Origin: Cohnella hashimotonis
GTDB taxonomy: Bacteria; Bacillota; Bacilli; Paenibacillales; Paenibacillaceae
Assembly (NCBI RefSeq): GCF_030014955.1
Contig: NZ_JAGRPV010000001.1
Span: 2,170,001-2,234,000, forward strand
DNA: 64,000 bases
Direction: 5' to 3'
Notes under the pieces: generated by a model
The model's input: the letters and a program-made list of their open reading frames with translations, nothing else
What the model was told of the DNA's origin: nothing
Databases searched by the model: none
In this document: positions 62,747-64,000 of the stretch, one piece after another
Numbering within the stretch: the stretch's first letter is position 1
How the letters are laid out: each line of letters starts with the position of its first letter
Position numbers and translations under genes: made by a program

Positions 62747-62947
62747 TAAAGCGAAAGCGACAACCTACTCGACAACGGGCGCTAAACTTGCCGCTATAAC
62801 GACCATTACGTTTCTTACGCTTGACTCCATACTGCAATTCTCAGGTTGACGAGACCATTGCAGTGCTGACCCGAATATACTCCAGCTTACGCAGATGGCC
62901 GTAGCGTTGAGGGGGCGTCGCAGGTTCTCATCGTATCCAGCAATGTC

Positions 62948-63580
62948 TTGGGGGATGAGGCTGTTCGTCAGCATCGTACCGCAATCGACATGGCCAATGA
63001 GGCAGGCGCCGGCCGAATCCTCTATACCAGCCATATGAGCTCGTCGCCAGCGTCTCTATTTCCTCCTGCGGTGGGTCACGCCGCTACCGAGGAAGCGCTG
63101 CAAGCTTCGGGGATTCCATTCACCTCCCTTAGAAACGGGTACTACACCGTATCCTTGCCCTGGTTTATCCGCGACGCCTTTAAGACGGGGGAGTTGATTG
63201 CGCCGGAGGACGGGCCGGTTGCCTGGACGACTCACGCCGATCTGGCCGAAGCGGCGGCTTCGGTCCTGATCGAGCAGCGACTGAGCGGGTTAACGCCAAG
63301 TCTCACGGGTTCGGAGGCTTTAGACCTCAAGGATATTGCTGCTATTCTAACAGAGTTGACCGGCCGGTCGATCCGCCGTGTCGTCGTGACCGACGACGCG
63401 TTTCGCGCCCGATTAATATCCCAGGGCTTGCAAGACCATATGGCCGATATGTTCTTGACGTTTTTCCTGGCCAGCAGAGCGGGCGAGTTCGCCCCTGCCG
63501 ACCCCACGCTCGAGCGTCTGATTGGAAGACCGCCCGTCTCGGTGCGGGAGTTTTTAACGAGCTCGCCCCACCTGCTGTGA
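62948..63580 (+). CDS. NAD(P)-binding (NmrA/azoreductase-like) protein, N-terminally truncated
   Basis: 210 aa if the TTG at 62948 were used, but no ribosome-binding site precedes it. The homologous frame extends upstream to 62870 (YADGRSVEGASQVLIVSSNV) and is then closed by a TGA. QHRTAIDMANEAGAGRILYTS, SGIPFTSLRNGYY and WTTHADLAEAAASVLIE are typical of NmrA-like SDR proteins. The N-terminal glycine-rich dinucleotide-binding segment is missing and is not visible in any frame of 62747-62869. It is therefore most likely a decayed gene. Confidence 0.6.
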   Translation: MGDEAVRQHRTAIDMANEAGAGRILYTSHMSSSPASLFPPAVGHAATEEALQASGIPFTSLRNGYYTVSLPWFIRDAFKTGELIAPEDGPVAWTTHADLAEAAASVLIEQRLSGLTPSLTGSEALDLKDIAAILTELTGRSIRRVVVTDDAFRARLISQGLQDHMADMFLTFFLASRAGEFAPADPTLERLIGRPPVSVREFLTSSPHLL

Positions 63581-63626
63581 AGGTAGTGAAGCCGGGTCGT
63601 TCCGCTATGCGGTCAACAATCCATAG

Positions 63627-63655
63627 TTGAGTCACGTTGATGTTAATAGTATGAT
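63627..63655 (+). promoter_or_regulatory. Sigma-A promoter of the terminal TetR gene
   Basis: TTGAGT (63627-63632), 17 bp, TATGAT (63650-63655), about 55 bp upstream of the ATG. Confidence 0.55.
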
Positions 63656-63710
63656 TATTCGAGTATAGGGATGAACGGCGATAAGTATTAAAGGGATGGG
63701 GGACGACTTG

Positions 63711-64000
63711 ATGAGCGATAAAACGGAAGTCCCCAATAATGGCTTGGAGACTCACGAACCTGCGAATCGACGCGTACGCGCCGACGCGCAGCGCAACATC
63801 AATGCTTTGCTCCAGTCCGCGATGACGGTGTTCGCAACTTCGGGAGTGGACGCGCCGGTGCGGGAGATCGCCGAGAAGGCCGGCGTTGGCGTCGGCACGG
63901 TTTACCGCCATTTTCCGCAGCGCTCGGACCTGATCGTGGCCGTCTTTCACAACGAAGTCGATACTTGCGCGGATGCAGCGGCCGATTTGTCCGCCAAGTA
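63711..64000 (+). CDS. TetR/AcrR family regulator (partial, runs off the window)
   Basis: The first 96 residues are visible from ATG 63711, with AAGGGATGGGGGA upstream. After a polar N-terminus (about 25 residues) comes the helix-turn-helix region: NINALLQSAMTVFATSGVD, VREIAEKAGVGVGTVYRHFPQ and RSDLIVAVF. This is the pattern of TetR regulators that often adjoin SDR or NmrA-like genes, as here. The 3' end is outside the window. Confidence 0.85.
   Translation, partial: MSDKTEVPNNGLETHEPANRRVRADAQRNINALLQSAMTVFATSGVDAPVREIAEKAGVGVGTVYRHFPQRSDLIVAVFHNEVDTCADAAADLSAK

Overview
The window looks like a chromosomal stretch from a GC-rich, endospore-forming-type Firmicute of the Paenibacillaceae (Paenibacillus/Cohnella-like). 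I infer this from the strong AGGAGG ribosome-binding sites, frequent TTG and GTG starts, sigma-A promoters (TTGACN-17-TATAAT), S-layer-homology (SLH) anchored giant exoproteins, and sugar importers of the LplB/YtcP/lipoprotein type encoded without their own ATPase. There are no rRNAs, tRNAs, CRISPR arrays, transposases or phage genes. The content is almost entirely complex-glycan capture, import and catabolism.

Region 1 (1-12983, all +): a fumarylacetoacetate-hydrolase-family enzyme and a zinc alcohol dehydrogenase. Then an operon with N-acetylmannosamine-6-phosphate epimerase (nanE), a ROK sugar kinase, a DUF4127 protein and a membrane-bound AraC-type regulator, closed by a terminator. Then an importer operon (two permeases, a lipoprotein binding protein) ending in an ADP-ribosylglycohydrolase-family enzyme. 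The nanE and importer operons share a similar ~80-bp upstream element.

Region 2 (12984-30452): two tandem secreted heparinase II/III-type proteins (2001 and 1434 aa) with jelly-roll carbohydrate-binding modules. Then a GntR winged helix fused to a periplasmic-type solute-binding-protein fold, facing a minus-strand operon of a Gfo/Idh/MocA (GH109-like) oxidoreductase, two permeases and a binding protein.

Region 3 (30453-45907): a heparinase-type paralogue without signal peptide, a beta-propeller protein without signal peptide, a GATase-like/deacetylase-like fusion followed by a DegT-family aminotransferase, a secreted SLH-anchored beta-propeller protein (1469 aa), and a second GntR/binding-protein chimera.

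Region 4 (45908-60452): a third importer operon (binding protein, two permeases, a second deacetylase-like fusion, a cyclase-family protein) and a 2575-aa SLH-anchored protein with six right-handed beta-helix modules. Region 5 (60453-64000) holds remnants and unrelated genes: a 5'-truncated Gfo/Idh gene, a TetR regulator divergent from an aldo/keto reductase, a truncated NAD(P)-binding protein, and a TetR gene cut by the window edge.

How the parts fit (inference): SLH-anchored and secreted proteins bind and cut a polymer at the cell surface, lipoprotein-dependent importers bring oligosaccharides in, and signal-less paralogues of the same enzyme families finish degradation in the cytoplasm. 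Six related 19-bp sites (an 11-bp-spaced direct repeat, RTACAWGT type), five of them beside promoters I can identify, link most of regions 2 and 3 into one apparent regulon. The two GntR/solute-binding-protein chimeras are the obvious candidate controllers.
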